Part shown: one piece after another, positions 1-8,184 of the stretch
Layout of the letters: every line of letters begins with the position of its first letter
How positions within the stretch are numbered: the first letter of the stretch is position 1
Assembly: GCF_042610375.1 (NCBI RefSeq)
Contig: NZ_JBGJZL010000008.1
Location: forward strand, 179,885-243,884
Length of the DNA stretch: 64,000 nt
Direction: 5' to 3'
DNA from: CTSoil-075 sp042610375
GTDB taxonomy: Bacteria; Bacillota; Negativicutes; DSM-13327
Notes under the pieces: model-generated
Databases searched by the model: none
Told to the model about the DNA's origin: nothing
The model's input: only the letters and a program-made list of their open reading frames with translations
Made by a program: the position numbers and the translations under genes

Positions 1-164
1 TCTTGAGTCCCCGCTACCAGATACTCCGTATATTCTCGAGTATTTTTACTCAAATTATCATTTTCACTTAATACTGCTTCTAATGCCTCACTTTTATCCG
101 CAGTATTATAATCTAATTGGAATAAAGTTTGCAAGGCCATTTCTCGTGATTTTCTACGACTCAT
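1..164 (-). CDS. nusB: Transcription antitermination factor NusB (N-terminal part, runs off the window)
   Basis: The minus strand from 164 encodes a protein beginning MSRRKSREMALQTLFQLDY, the typical NusB opening (basic start, then a helix with ALQxLFQ). About 54 residues are present before the window edge. NusB binds boxA RNA with S10 (NusE) and supports antitermination of rRNA transcription. It follows the DUF2273 gene by 47 bp and is the usual last member of the asp23-nusB neighbourhood in Firmicutes. Only the N-terminal third is visible, so the rest of the gene cannot be assessed. Confidence 0.88.
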   Translation of the reverse strand, partial: MSRRKSREMALQTLFQLDYNTADKSEALEAVLSENDNLSKNTREYTEYLVAGTQ

Positions 165-211
165 AATTTTCCTCTTTTCTAAAATTACTATATTTTATAC
201 ATTGAACTTGA

Positions 212-439
212 TTAACGATAATATCCAGGCGGCAATAATTTTCCTAATATATCCATAAGATCTTCTTTTTCATCAATTTTCTTACCAACAATATAACCAG
301 ATATCATACAAAACATGACAAACATTGTATGGAAAAAACCAAAGACAAGAATGAATATGCCAATCAGCATTCCGAGAAAGATACCTGTGATTTTTCCGCT
401 ATGGTGTTCCCATATCTCTCGCAGCAATTCATAATTCAC
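212..439 (-). CDS. DUF2273 small membrane protein
   Basis: This 75-residue protein has a hydrophobic core at about residues 17-52 that forms two membrane segments, and a charged tail (KKIDEKEDLMD). DUF2273 proteins are regularly encoded beside amaP and asp23 and are thought to belong to the same membrane-anchored envelope-stress module; no activity is established. I chose the GTG at 439 because AGGGGTGG lies just upstream. A longer reading from 484 would overlap the end of amaP by 32 bp and put the ribosome site inside the gene. Confidence 0.78.
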   Translation of the reverse strand: MNYELLREIWEHHSGKITGIFLGMLIGIFILVFGFFHTMFVMFCMISGYIVGKKIDEKEDLMDILGKLLPPGYYR

Positions 440-452
440 ATGACCACCCCTT

Positions 453-992
453 TTATTCAACACGTTGTTTGGCTTTAAAGTCATTTGAAATATTCTCTAC
501 CAAAACCTCTACATCAACTAACTCAACCCCAACCGTATTTTTAATATACTCATGGATTCGTTTTTGTAGCTCTGCAGAAACACTTGGGACATGAACTTCT
601 GGACTGACAACGGCTTTAAGAGATACTTTTAACCCTTGATTAGCAAGATTGACGCGGACTTTCACGCCTCTGACTCCACGTGTATGCCTAGCCGTTTTTT
701 CAACTAAATTTTTTATGGCATCAAGTGAAATATGTACATCTCCCATTTCATTATGGTGAACTATTGTATCTTTTATCCGGCGCGAGCGCATCCCTGCTAA
801 TAATAACCGAATACTAATCAATAAAAACACTGCTCCTACCAAACCAGCTTCCCAATGTCCGCTGATATGTGAAATACCTGTCCAAACTAAATCAAAAGAG
901 ATAAGGCGTAGTGAAAGCAAAATTACGCCTAATGATAAAAAGGCCAATAATAATGTGTAAATTGATAAGATGATGCGATCAATAATTCCCAT
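453..992 (-). CDS. amaP: Alkaline shock response membrane anchor protein AmaP
   Basis: The 179-residue protein has two N-terminal transmembrane helices (about 8-30 and 48-66), followed by a cytoplasmic domain with the repeated V-R-V / V-S-L-K strand pattern of the AmaP/Asp23 fold. In staphylococci AmaP tethers Asp23 to the membrane. Here it sits between asp23 and the DUF2273 gene, the standard order. The start has a clear AAAGGAG site. The family and the gene context agree; the cell-envelope stress role is taken from the family. Confidence 0.85.
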   Translation of the reverse strand: MGIIDRIILSIYTLLLAFLSLGVILLSLRLISFDLVWTGISHISGHWEAGLVGAVFLLISIRLLLAGMRSRRIKDTIVHHNEMGDVHISLDAIKNLVEKTARHTRGVRGVKVRVNLANQGLKVSLKAVVSPEVHVPSVSAELQKRIHEYIKNTVGVELVDVEVLVENISNDFKAKQRVE

Positions 993-1039
993 ATCTAACT
1001 CCTTTCTAGAATACGATTACAAGTTAAACATCATCACTG

Positions 1040-1441
1040 TTAGCGCACACGAAGATCTTCTTCTTTACTATCTTGATTAAACCCAACGCCTTGCACATGA
1101 ACATTGACTTCAACAACATCAAGCCCTGTCATAGACTCAATACCCCGTTTTACGTTTTCTTGAACTCGAAGGGCAATATCCGGGATACGTACACCATATT
1201 CAACAATGATATATAAGTCAACCGCTGCTTCACGTTCACCAACTTCTACTTTAACACCTTTTGCCAAATTCTTTTTACCAAGCATTTCAGCAATACCGCC
1301 GACTAATCCTGCACTCATCCCTGCTACACCTGAAACTTCAGTAGCTGCCATGCCAGCAATAATTCCTACAACTTCATCTGCAATTCGAATTGAGCCTACA
1401 TCATTATTTTCCATTTTTTCATTACGCTCTCGTTTTTCCAC
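1040..1441 (-). CDS. Asp23/Gls24 family envelope stress response protein
   Basis: At 133 residues this is typical of the family. The Asp23 core (GSIRIADEVVGIIAGMAA, then a VEVGEREAAVDLYIIVEYG strand region) runs from about residue 16 to 125. These abundant cytoplasmic proteins sit under the membrane through AmaP and respond to envelope or alkaline stress. I take the GTG at 1441, preceded by GGGAGG at suitable distance, as the start. It is the first gene of the asp23-amaP-DUF2273 run and follows the structured segment at 1547-1725. In B. subtilis the homologue yqhY follows accBC, which are absent here. Confidence 0.85.
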   Translation of the reverse strand: MEKRERNEKMENNDVGSIRIADEVVGIIAGMAATEVSGVAGMSAGLVGGIAEMLGKKNLAKGVKVEVGEREAAVDLYIIVEYGVRIPDIALRVQENVKRGIESMTGLDVVEVNVHVQGVGFNQDSKEEDLRVR

Positions 1442-1546
1442 TCACAGGCCTCCCTTCAAAATCATTCTTATAAAAGATATATTTATGCCGTTTCTATTAT
1501 ATTACTACTCATTATAACAAAGCTTTTCCATATTTACAAATAAGAA

Positions 1547-1725
1547 AAACCCTAATGCTACCTTTGTATAAGAGCGTAAGCACTGGTTCGATCTTATTAA
1601 AAGGGTCCGTCAAGTAACACGACAAAGCCTTACTAATTGGAACAAAGGTAAACTACCCCAAATATTAAATAAGGACGCGCAGACAAACTAGGTGTCCTCG
1701 CGTCCCGGTCACGGCTCTAGGGTTT
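1547..1725 (-). ncRNA. Candidate structured RNA or folded spacer between spoIIIAH and asp23
   Basis: Three nested inverted repeats are visible. AAACCCTA (1547-1554) pairs with TAGGGTTT (1718-1725), enclosing the whole segment. TACCTTTGT (1559-1567) pairs with ACAAAGGTA (1642-1650). A strong GC hairpin pairs GGACGCG (1673-1679) with CGCGTCC (1699-1705), with an inner GACA/TGTC extension. The segment is much more GC-rich than its surroundings. On the minus strand the closing stem ends in a T-rich run (TTAGGGTTTTTCTT), so it could terminate the spoIIIA operon. The last codons of spoIIIAH lie inside the closing stem. I do not recognise an Rfam family. A decayed insertion is the alternative. Confidence 0.4.
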
Positions 1726-2247
1726 AGCACTAATTGAGATATTTTCTAATTTAACCCCTGATACTCGATTTATGAGATCTGCAACTTGTACCACCTCTTC
1801 ACGCGATAAAGAGGTCGCTTTTATAATCGCACTTACAGAATTCTCACGAATAAAAACTAAAGAATCAGCAAAACCTTTCCCTCTTATTAAACTTTCCATT
1901 TCTGCTTCTTTTTGCTTTTCCGTCATCATTTTTAATACAATATCTTGAGCATGAATTCTTGCTTCATCATTTTTAGCATTTTTAATGCTATCTCTCAATA
2001 AGTCCGAACGTTCACTACGAATTTTTTCACGTTCCAATCGATACTCTGTAAAAAAATCTGGACTGCTGACAGGTATAACTTGTTCCGCAGCAACACTTTT
2101 CGTGACTTGCATGGCCGTCGAATGATCAACGCGTGCTTGCAAGAATGAGCTGTGGCCCCATATCCCTACAAGTAGTGCAATTACAATCATGATTCCAAAT
2201 AAAATGATCTTATTTTTATTGATCATACGTATCATCAATATTTTCAT
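1717..2247 (-). CDS. spoIIIAH: Stage III sporulation protein AH
   Basis: This is a 176-residue protein with a single N-terminal membrane anchor (about residues 10-32), a charged coiled-coil stretch (YRLEREKIRSERSDLLRDS) and a C-terminal ring-building domain ending in the VVQVADLINRVSGVKLENISI region. SpoIIIAH sits in the mother-cell membrane and binds forespore SpoIIQ, forming the feeding-tube-like channel. It is the last gene of the eight-gene spoIIIA operon, 10 bp after spoIIIAG. Its stop codon falls in the closing stem of the adjoining structured segment. Confidence 0.9.
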   Translation of the reverse strand: MKILMIRMINKNKIILFGIMIVIALLVGIWGHSSFLQARVDHSTAMQVTKSVAAEQVIPVSSPDFFTEYRLEREKIRSERSDLLRDSIKNAKNDEARIHAQDIVLKMMTEKQKEAEMESLIRGKGFADSLVFIRENSVSAIIKATSLSREEVVQVADLINRVSGVKLENISISAKP

Positions 2248-2257
2248 TATTGTTTCC

Positions 2258-2875
2258 TCACTTTCGCTGCGTTAATACAGTAATTCGATAAGGCGGAACA
2301 CCAAGACCAGCTTCAACCGCTTTTGTTAAATTTGCTTTTACAATTGAATCAGATGCACCTTCTGCAAGAACTAATACACCTTTAATCAAAGGTTTTATTT
2401 CTTGCACAAGAACTGGACGATCAATTCCATTTTCTTTACTCATCAGAATTTGCTCACTTTCCTTAGTTTCAGTTGTTGTACGAATTCCTCCTGAAGTATC
2501 TTTTTCTTGAATCACTTTACTTTCTTTTATCATGTTCTTCGCATGTTCCTGCGTACTGCTATTTTCTAGTGTAATATGAACAGCGACGGTCCCTGCTCCT
2601 TTTACCTTTGCCAATATCAATGACAACTTTCCTTCCAATACTTCTTCATACGTATTATTTGATGGCAAAGGGCTCTTCACCATTTCCATCGGAACTTCGA
2701 CTTTAGATTTTGTTGATAGATTATCTAATATTCCACCAGATAATAATAAGAGAATACCTAAAAGACCCAACCAAATTAGTCTGGTATTAATAACACCGTC
2801 TTTTAGCAATTGCTCCGGCCATATTCTTTTTACCCCCGCTACAATTGCCTCTAAACTATTCATGTACCATCTCAT
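2258..2875 (-). CDS. spoIIIAG: Stage III sporulation protein AG
   Basis: The 205-residue protein has one membrane helix at about 30-48 and a ring-building-motif domain (KVKGAGTVAVHITLENSS and the C-terminal AVEAGLGVPPYRITVLTQ). In B. subtilis SpoIIIAG forms a large ring related to type III secretion rings in the mother-cell membrane of the engulfed forespore. It lies 5 bp after spoIIIAF and 10 bp before spoIIIAH. The start has GAGGAG upstream; a second ATG four codons in is possible. Confidence 0.9.
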   Translation of the reverse strand: MRWYMNSLEAIVAGVKRIWPEQLLKDGVINTRLIWLGLLGILLLLSGGILDNLSTKSKVEVPMEMVKSPLPSNNTYEEVLEGKLSLILAKVKGAGTVAVHITLENSSTQEHAKNMIKESKVIQEKDTSGGIRTTTETKESEQILMSKENGIDRPVLVQEIKPLIKGVLVLAEGASDSIVKANLTKAVEAGLGVPPYRITVLTQRK

Positions 2876-2880
2876 CTCCT

Positions 2881-3477
2881 CTATGAATGTACTATTTTCA
2901 CTTCTATTTTTTCTTTAGGTAATTGGTATAATTCAATGATCATTTTTTTAATTTTGTGCTCAAGTTCTATCATTACATCTGCTGTTGGCCTCAAAGATTC
3001 CCCAATGGATACTTTGGCGATCTGAACACCCCTAGTCTCAATACCTGGTGTTACATACACTTGAATGCCATCAATCATATTACTGAGTTTCTCACGCTGA
3101 CCACTCTTGATATCAATTATAACCTTTACATCAGCCACACCATCTAACGCCATAATCATGACTTTCATTTGCTGAGCTAGTTCTTTTTTATATGTTTCAA
3201 TTGACAATTGCTCGCGTTCTACAGCAGTCCCTCTTGCATGATCGAGTATCACCATTGATTGAGCTGAAGTCGTACTGAGAACAGGAACTTGCGTAGGTAT
3301 TAAATAATTTTGAGCCACTTCAATGACTGGATTTAAAATTGCCAGCATAATAAAGAGTCCCATGATAACCCGAATAAAACGTTGCATACTGCTACTTGGC
3401 AACAAGAGTTCAAGAAAGGAAGCAAAGAGAACAACAAAAATAATGGTTTTAATCCAACTCGTAAACGCGGCGATCAT
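2881..3477 (-). CDS. spoIIIAF: Stage III sporulation protein AF
   Basis: This 198-residue protein has two N-terminal transmembrane helices (about 8-26 and 34-52) and a soluble domain with the ring-forming V-K-V-I-I-D and final KIEVKIV strands. SpoIIIAF contributes to the A-Q channel that supports late forespore gene expression. Gene order and spacing (8 bp from spoIIIAE, 5 bp to spoIIIAG) fit a translationally coupled operon. No key feature is missing for the family. Confidence 0.88.
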   Translation of the reverse strand: MIAAFTSWIKTIIFVVLFASFLELLLPSSSMQRFIRVIMGLFIMLAILNPVIEVAQNYLIPTQVPVLSTTSAQSMVILDHARGTAVEREQLSIETYKKELAQQMKVMIMALDGVADVKVIIDIKSGQREKLSNMIDGIQVYVTPGIETRGVQIAKVSIGESLRPTADVMIELEHKIKKMIIELYQLPKEKIEVKIVHS

Positions 3478-3485
3478 AACAGCAC

Positions 3486-4646
3486 CTACCTTAACATCAT
3501 GGCTGCACTGCCAACAGCAACAATCATGGTAATGGTCAAAAAGAACATCAAAGCAGCAATTAATACAGCTCCAAAGACCAATAATAAATTATTACCCATG
3601 GCCTCAAGACATTTAGCCATTTTTTCATCTCCCATAGGCTGTACCAAAGCACCCGATATTTTTATCACTACAATGAGGGATAATAATTTGAGTAAGGGAA
3701 ATAAACAAAGAAGAAAAATGACAACTACTCCAAAAATTCCTACTGCATTCTTAATTAATAAAGAAGCACCCATCACTAATTCCACAGTATCTGCAAGGAC
3801 TTTCCCAACTACTGGAATCAATGTAGCTGTGGCAAATTTAGCCGTTCGCAACGTAAGCCCATCGGCTACACTTCCGGCCGCACCTTGAATCGTAATAATC
3901 CCAATAAAAAGCACCATTGCCAGTCCAAGAACCATCATACCTGCTTGTTTCAATAAACTAGCTAGATTACTTAAACGATACTTATCCGATAAAAAATTCA
4001 AACAGTCAAGGATCGCTGTTAAAAAGAGTAATGGCAAAACCGCATCTTTAATGATTATACTGACACTACTAATTACAAATAACATTAAGGGGGTAAATAA
4101 AGTTGCGGATGTCAATGCCCCTACACCTGCCAATAATGAAATTAACAATGGCAGTAAAGCTTCCATAAAACCCACCATATATCCTACAGTCTGAGTTGCC
4201 AGTACGACTGCATTGTAAAATGCAGTCAATACAATCACCATCATAAAAATAAAACAAACACTATATGCCAACATAGAAATACTCGATTTTTCAAATGAAT
4301 TTTGCAGATTTTGCAACATGGCACATAAGACCGCTAAAAATAATAATTTACCCATCAAGTGAGCATTAGCAGCAACTTCCCTAAATAAAGTTCCAACTAC
4401 GGTTTTCCATATGGTTTGCCAATTTAGAGTTAGTCCCTGCATTCCAATTTCTTTAATACTTGCACTGCTGAGTAATGGAATATCCCCATTTAATTCTTGA
4501 TTGACTCGAGTAATAAATTGATTGATTGTATCAGTGGATAAAGTTTCTAATAATTGATTTTCCACTTCAGCATGATCAAAAGAATTGCCTGCAACACTCC
4601 AAGTATTCATCAATAATAAGAAAAGTACCATCATTACGATTTTCAT
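3486..4646 (-). CDS. spoIIIAE: Stage III sporulation protein AE
   Basis: The protein has 386 residues, the usual family length, with a cleavable signal peptide (MKIVMMVLFLLLMNTWSVAG) and about seven to eight transmembrane segments from residue 80 onward. SpoIIIAE is the large polytopic component of the mother-cell channel. I start it at the ATG at 4646, which follows AAGGTGG; the two upstream codons (TTG CAA) sit too close to that site. It lies 12 bp after spoIIIAD and 8 bp before spoIIIAF. Confidence 0.9.
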   Translation of the reverse strand: MKIVMMVLFLLLMNTWSVAGNSFDHAEVENQLLETLSTDTINQFITRVNQELNGDIPLLSSASIKEIGMQGLTLNWQTIWKTVVGTLFREVAANAHLMGKLLFLAVLCAMLQNLQNSFEKSSISMLAYSVCFIFMMVIVLTAFYNAVVLATQTVGYMVGFMEALLPLLISLLAGVGALTSATLFTPLMLFVISSVSIIIKDAVLPLLFLTAILDCLNFLSDKYRLSNLASLLKQAGMMVLGLAMVLFIGIITIQGAAGSVADGLTLRTAKFATATLIPVVGKVLADTVELVMGASLLIKNAVGIFGVVVIFLLCLFPLLKLLSLIVVIKISGALVQPMGDEKMAKCLEAMGNNLLLVFGAVLIAALMFFLTITMIVAVGSAAMMLR

Positions 4647-4658
4647 TTGCAATCCACC

Positions 4659-5045
4659 TTATGGAATCAATCTTACAATTGTATCAAGGACCAAAGCAAT
4701 AATCGGAATTGCCATCACCATGACCAATACTTTACCAGCAAATTCGATTTTGCCTGCAACTGCTCCCTCCCCAGCATCTCGGCAAACTTGGGCACCAAAT
4801 TCTGTCACATAGGCAATCCCAATAATTTTTAGAATTGTATTCAAGTACATTGAACTAATATTGGCCTTGGCTGCCATATCACGAAATAAATTTAAAACAA
4901 CATTAATTTTCCCCAATACAATGAGGAAAATGATCGTTGCCAATGCCAGACTGAGTTGTACAGCGATCTCAGGCCTTTGCTGTTTTATAATTAAGATAAG
5001 TAATGTTACGACAAATCCTAGACCGACAATCTGAATCATTTCCAT
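4659..5045 (-). CDS. spoIIIAD: Stage III sporulation protein AD
   Basis: A 128-residue membrane protein with four hydrophobic segments, including VIIFLIVLGKIN-type and ILKIIGIAYVTEFGAQVCRDAGE regions; the latter is the characteristic SpoIIIAC/AD signature. It is a small integral component of the mother-cell channel. A GTG at 5054 lies inside the AAGGGGTG ribosome site, so I start at the ATG at 5045. It is 12 bp from spoIIIAC and 12 bp from spoIIIAE. Confidence 0.88.
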   Translation of the reverse strand: MEMIQIVGLGFVVTLLILIIKQQRPEIAVQLSLALATIIFLIVLGKINVVLNLFRDMAAKANISSMYLNTILKIIGIAYVTEFGAQVCRDAGEGAVAGKIEFAGKVLVMVMAIPIIALVLDTIVRLIP

Positions 5046-5057
5046 GCTGTGCACCCC

Positions 5058-5255
5058 TTAGAATAACTTAAAAACATCCTGTACTGTATTAAACAATCTT
5101 CCCAGTAATTGTACAACCCACAACAATACAATGGTAAATCCTGCCAAAGTGCATAAATGTGCCATATCCTCTTTACCGGCCTGTTTCAAGGCTGTATGAA
5201 AAACTGAAACTAAGATACCAACACCAGCAATCTTAAACAATATATCTAGCCCCAT
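5058..5255 (-). CDS. spoIIIAC: Stage III sporulation protein AC
   Basis: This 65-residue protein consists of two transmembrane helices with the motif FKIAGVGILVSVFHTALKQ and the sequence GKEDMAHLCTLAG between them, typical of SpoIIIAC. The start at 5255 is set by a perfect AAGGAGG eight bases upstream; the reading could be extended to 5279 but that would bury the ribosome site. It is one of the smallest parts of the channel complex and lies between spoIIIAB and spoIIIAD. Confidence 0.88.
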   Translation of the reverse strand: MGLDILFKIAGVGILVSVFHTALKQAGKEDMAHLCTLAGFTIVLLWVVQLLGRLFNTVQDVFKLF

Positions 5256-5315
5256 TTTCCGCCTCCTTATCGATTGCACTAAAGTTTCTTAACGGCAATC
5301 TTCAATGATAGGGAA

Positions 5316-5837
5316 TTACACTAATAAAATTACAATTGCCGCTCCTCCGCAAATTCCGAGATAACGATACATTTTAGTATTTAGATCACGTAATCTTGTT
5401 GCCTCATTCTCAAGTTTTTCTAACTGTTCAATCACCATTGATAAATAATTCCCCTGTTCCTGCCGACTCATAATTCCTAAGTTAGCACTTAAAACTCCTA
5501 ATATTTCTAATTCAGACGACTCAAACATTAACTCACCTTTCATCTGCTTGAGCACTGCATGAATTGCTTGTTGAGGTGATAACCTGCTATTTTCTTCTAA
5601 ACTCATCCCAACATGGTGAAAAAAATCAGCAATAGGACCATGTATACCATGAGCACACTGCATCAAAGCTTCGTGGAGTGGAGCACTGGCATATGTGATA
5701 TAAGATTTTAAAGAGTTCAAACAACTAATAACCTGCCTAATCTGCTGTGGTCGTCCACTACAACGAGCGGCTAATTTAAAACCGATACACGAACTTACAA
5801 AAAACACTAGCATACTACCTGCTATTTTAAGCCACAT
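5316..5837 (-). CDS. spoIIIAB: Stage III sporulation protein AB
   Basis: The 173-residue protein starts with a membrane helix (MWLKIAGSMLVFFVSSCIGF), has a helical soluble middle containing LRDLNTKMYRYLGICGG near the end, and finishes with a second hydrophobic helix. Family members resemble GspF-type inner-membrane parts of type II secretion, and SpoIIIAB probably works with the ATPase SpoIIIAA. The start has AGAGAGGTG upstream. It follows spoIIIAA by 15 bp; the 60-bp gap to spoIIIAC is the longest in the operon. Confidence 0.88.
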   Translation of the reverse strand: MWLKIAGSMLVFFVSSCIGFKLAARCSGRPQQIRQVISCLNSLKSYITYASAPLHEALMQCAHGIHGPIADFFHHVGMSLEENSRLSPQQAIHAVLKQMKGELMFESSELEILGVLSANLGIMSRQEQGNYLSMVIEQLEKLENEATRLRDLNTKMYRYLGICGGAAIVILLV

Positions 5838-5852
5838 ATTGCACCTCTCTTT

Positions 5853-6875
5853 TCATAGATTCACTCCTCGCAGAATGTCTACAGATGATGGCATCCATAA
5901 AACTTCATTACGCTTACTATCAATAATTTTTTCAATTGTTCCTACCTTAGGTTGATCACTCAAAATAATATAACGTTCAAAATATTTACCTTGGATTAGC
6001 TCCCCTACATAGGGACGTTGCATGACCTCATCACTATCTCGTCCATGCACAGTCGCTAAAACACTCACACCAGCATGCAAGGCTTCCCGCACTGCATACA
6101 AATCTTCAGCACGTCCCAACTCATCCGTCGCAATCACTGCAGGTGACATTGAACGAATTAACATCAACATACCACTTGCCTTAGGACAAGCATCAAGTAT
6201 ATCGGTACGCGGGCCTAGATCAACGGTCGGTATTCCATTTTTACAAGCCCCGATCTCTGACCGTTCATCAACGACCCCCACTTGAACTCCTGGAAAGCTT
6301 GTATTTCCTGTACTAATCTGCCTGATCAAATCACGCAGCAACGTTGTCTTGCCACAACAGGGCGCCGAAATCAATAATGTGCTGACGACTCGTTTTCCTT
6401 CACCAATCAGATAAGGTATAACATCACGCCCACAGCCTTTTATTTCGCGAGCCATACGAATATTAAGAGAACTAATATTTTTTAATGATTTAATCTCTCC
6501 ACCATCAACAATTGCCTGTCCTGCCAAACCAATGCGATGTCCACCATGAATTGTTATAAAACCCATTTTTAATTCTTGTTCAAAAGCATAAAGAGAATTT
6601 TTACTAATTAGTTGTAATGTTGTATGAATATCATCTCGGTCACAGCGATACGCCCCATCTTGAGTCCTCAGAAATTTACCTTTAGAAGTTAGCATAATAT
6701 CTACATTCCCTAATACTAACAACAATGGCTTATTCACACGCAATCTGATTTCAGTCAAATTTGTCAATTGACTGATTGGAACCTCTCGAATCATCGCCGC
6801 TAACTGATAGGGGAGTATCGGGAAGATAAAATTTTGTAGTATAGTCTCAATCTCATTTTTTTCAATCGCAAGCAT
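5853..6875 (-). CDS. spoIIIAA: Stage III sporulation protein AA, AAA+ ATPase
   Basis: A 340-residue ATPase with Walker A APCCGKTT at residues 171-178 and a Walker B/Asp-box region (GVVDERSEIGA, then VIATDELGR). SpoIIIAA resembles type II/IV secretion ATPases and is the energy-supplying protein of the mother-cell to forespore channel. It is the first gene of spoIIIAA-AH. A plausible sigma-E promoter with a palindrome lies 24-50 bp upstream. Length and motifs are normal. Confidence 0.92.
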   Translation of the reverse strand: MLAIEKNEIETILQNFIFPILPYQLAAMIREVPISQLTNLTEIRLRVNKPLLLVLGNVDIMLTSKGKFLRTQDGAYRCDRDDIHTTLQLISKNSLYAFEQELKMGFITIHGGHRIGLAGQAIVDGGEIKSLKNISSLNIRMAREIKGCGRDVIPYLIGEGKRVVSTLLISAPCCGKTTLLRDLIRQISTGNTSFPGVQVGVVDERSEIGACKNGIPTVDLGPRTDILDACPKASGMLMLIRSMSPAVIATDELGRAEDLYAVREALHAGVSVLATVHGRDSDEVMQRPYVGELIQGKYFERYIILSDQPKVGTIEKIIDSKRNEVLWMPSSVDILRGVNL

Positions 6876-6898
6876 TGATTCCCCATCCTTTCTTTACA

Positions 6899-6926
6899 TA
6901 GATATGGTATAAAAAAAAATATATAC
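6899..6926 (-). promoter_or_regulatory. Possible sigma-E promoter of the spoIIIA operon
   Basis: On the minus strand GTATATA (6920-6926) is followed after 13 bp by CATATCTA (6899-6906), resembling the sigma-E pattern of an ATA-rich -35 and a CATA-type -10. GGTATA and TATACC also form an inverted repeat across this stretch. B. subtilis spoIIIA is transcribed by sigma-E, which makes the reading plausible, but the match is by eye and AT-rich DNA gives chance hits. Confidence 0.4.
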
Positions 6927-6940
6927 CAATAACGTAAAAA

Positions 6941-6961
6941 AAATCCCGATAATCGGGATTT
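6941..6961 (-). terminator. Intrinsic terminator after the CD1247-type gene
   Basis: AATCCCGAT and ATCGGGATT form a perfect 9-bp stem with a one-base centre, followed on the minus strand by eight T residues. It separates the upstream zinc-protein gene from the spoIIIA operon. Confidence 0.8.
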
Positions 6962-6987
6962 TAGAATTGACTTATTATTATAATTGT

Positions 6988-7437
6988 CTATAGTCCTGGA
7001 TGAATACCATATCGAATATCTGAAGCAACGTGACGATTAGCTTGGTCATCTACATCCATAACATCAATTTCTAAGGCACTATCATATACTGTCTCACCAC
7101 AATGTGGACATGATACTTCAACATCATCATCTTCTTCTAACAAATCTGAAGCAAAGCTGACCGTCTCACGACAAGAAGGACATTGCATCTCCACACTATC
7201 TTCAGCTCCAGTATCTTCATAGACTTCTTCTTCTAAATCACTTAAATCTTCATCCAAACTCTCTACGAAAGTTTCTAAATCATCTTGTACCATTTGAATC
7301 TTATTAAATTCTTCAGCCATATCATCAAGAACATCAATGATATTAATTAATAATTTACCTTCAGAAGAGTGAGAGCTAAGGTTAAGACCTTGAGTTAAAC
7401 CTTGCAAATAAGCTACTCGTTCTTTAATATTTCCCAT
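6988..7437 (-). CDS. CD1247 N-terminal domain protein with a zinc ribbon
   Basis: This 149-residue acidic protein has an N-terminal helical region beginning MGNIKERVAYLQGLTQGL, the conserved CD1247-type domain. A coiled-coil-like acidic stretch (about residues 30-75) follows, then two CxxC pairs (CPSC near 87 and CPHC near 110) that should form one zinc site. The family is widespread in Clostridia and Negativicutes and has no assigned role; database names calling it an AraC-type regulator are not supported by anything visible. It is transcribed alone or after efp and ends at its own terminator. Confidence 0.72.
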   Translation of the reverse strand: MGNIKERVAYLQGLTQGLNLSSHSSEGKLLINIIDVLDDMAEEFNKIQMVQDDLETFVESLDEDLSDLEEEVYEDTGAEDSVEMQCPSCRETVSFASDLLEEDDDVEVSCPHCGETVYDSALEIDVMDVDDQANRHVASDIRYGIHPGL

Positions 7438-7553
7438 AGATACACAAACCCCCTCGCTAATTTTCTTAATAGACTAGCAATATTGTGCCCAATAAATCAG
7501 CAGTTAATTCTTATTATTTTTACGATTTTACAATATAATGATGGATAAAAAAA

Positions 7554-7586
7554 ATGCTGCATTCTTACAATGTAAGAATACAGCAT
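7554..7586 (-). terminator. Intrinsic terminator downstream of efp
   Basis: ATGCTG(C/T)ATTCTTAC and GTAAGAAT(G/A)CAGCAT pair over about 15 bp with a three-base loop, and the minus strand continues with eight T residues. It ends the pepP-efp transcript. Confidence 0.85.
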
Positions 7587-7598
7587 GAAGAACAATCA

Positions 7599-8156
7599 TT
7601 ATGCTCTGTCTAAATATTCACCAGTACGAGTATCAATTCTTAAAACATCACCGATATTGATGAATAAAGGTACACGAACGACACAGCCTGTTTCCATTTT
7701 TGCTGGCTTAGTCCCACCTGTAGCCGTATCACCACGAATACCAGGATCCGTTTCAACAACTTCAAGAGCAACGGCAACTGGTAACTCAACACCAATTACA
7801 TTGCCTTGGAAAAACATAATACTAATATCCATATTTTCTTTGAGATATTTCACTGCATCACCCAATTGTGCCGCAGTCAATTCACTCTGTTCATAGTTTT
7901 CATTATCCATGAAATTGTATTGTCCATCATTTTCATATAAATATTGCATTTGACGATTATCAATTCGTGCTTTGGGGAATTTTTCATTAGGATTGAATGT
8001 ACGTTCAACAACAGCACCAGAGCGTACATTTTTCATTTTTGTACGAACGAAAGCAGCACCTTTACCTGGCTTAACATGTTGGAAATCTACGATTTGCCAA
8101 ACATTGTTATCAATTTCAATTGTTGCACCTGTACGAAAATCATTACATGAAATCAT
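7599..8156 (-). CDS. efp: Translation elongation factor P
   Basis: EF-P relieves ribosomes stalled at polyproline stretches by binding between the P and E sites. The 185-residue protein has the usual three-domain length, with the conserved loop KPGKGAAF placing the modifiable lysine at residue 32. A lysine (not arginine) is present, but no EpmA/EpmB-type partner is visible in the window, so its modification is unknown. The start has GGAGG seven bases upstream. It lies 28 bp after the aminopeptidase gene, the same pairing seen in B. subtilis (yqhT-efp). Confidence 0.95.
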   Translation of the reverse strand: MISCNDFRTGATIEIDNNVWQIVDFQHVKPGKGAAFVRTKMKNVRSGAVVERTFNPNEKFPKARIDNRQMQYLYENDGQYNFMDNENYEQSELTAAQLGDAVKYLKENMDISIMFFQGNVIGVELPVAVALEVVETDPGIRGDTATGGTKPAKMETGCVVRVPLFINIGDVLRIDTRTGEYLDRA

Positions 8157-8184
8157 TATATAACCTCCATCATTCTCTTTAATA

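Noticed and set aside
3382..3888. Long plus-strand reading frame opposite spoIIIAE/AF
   Set aside because: It is the complement of well-supported sporulation genes, and its protein is rich in N, T, K and P without domains.
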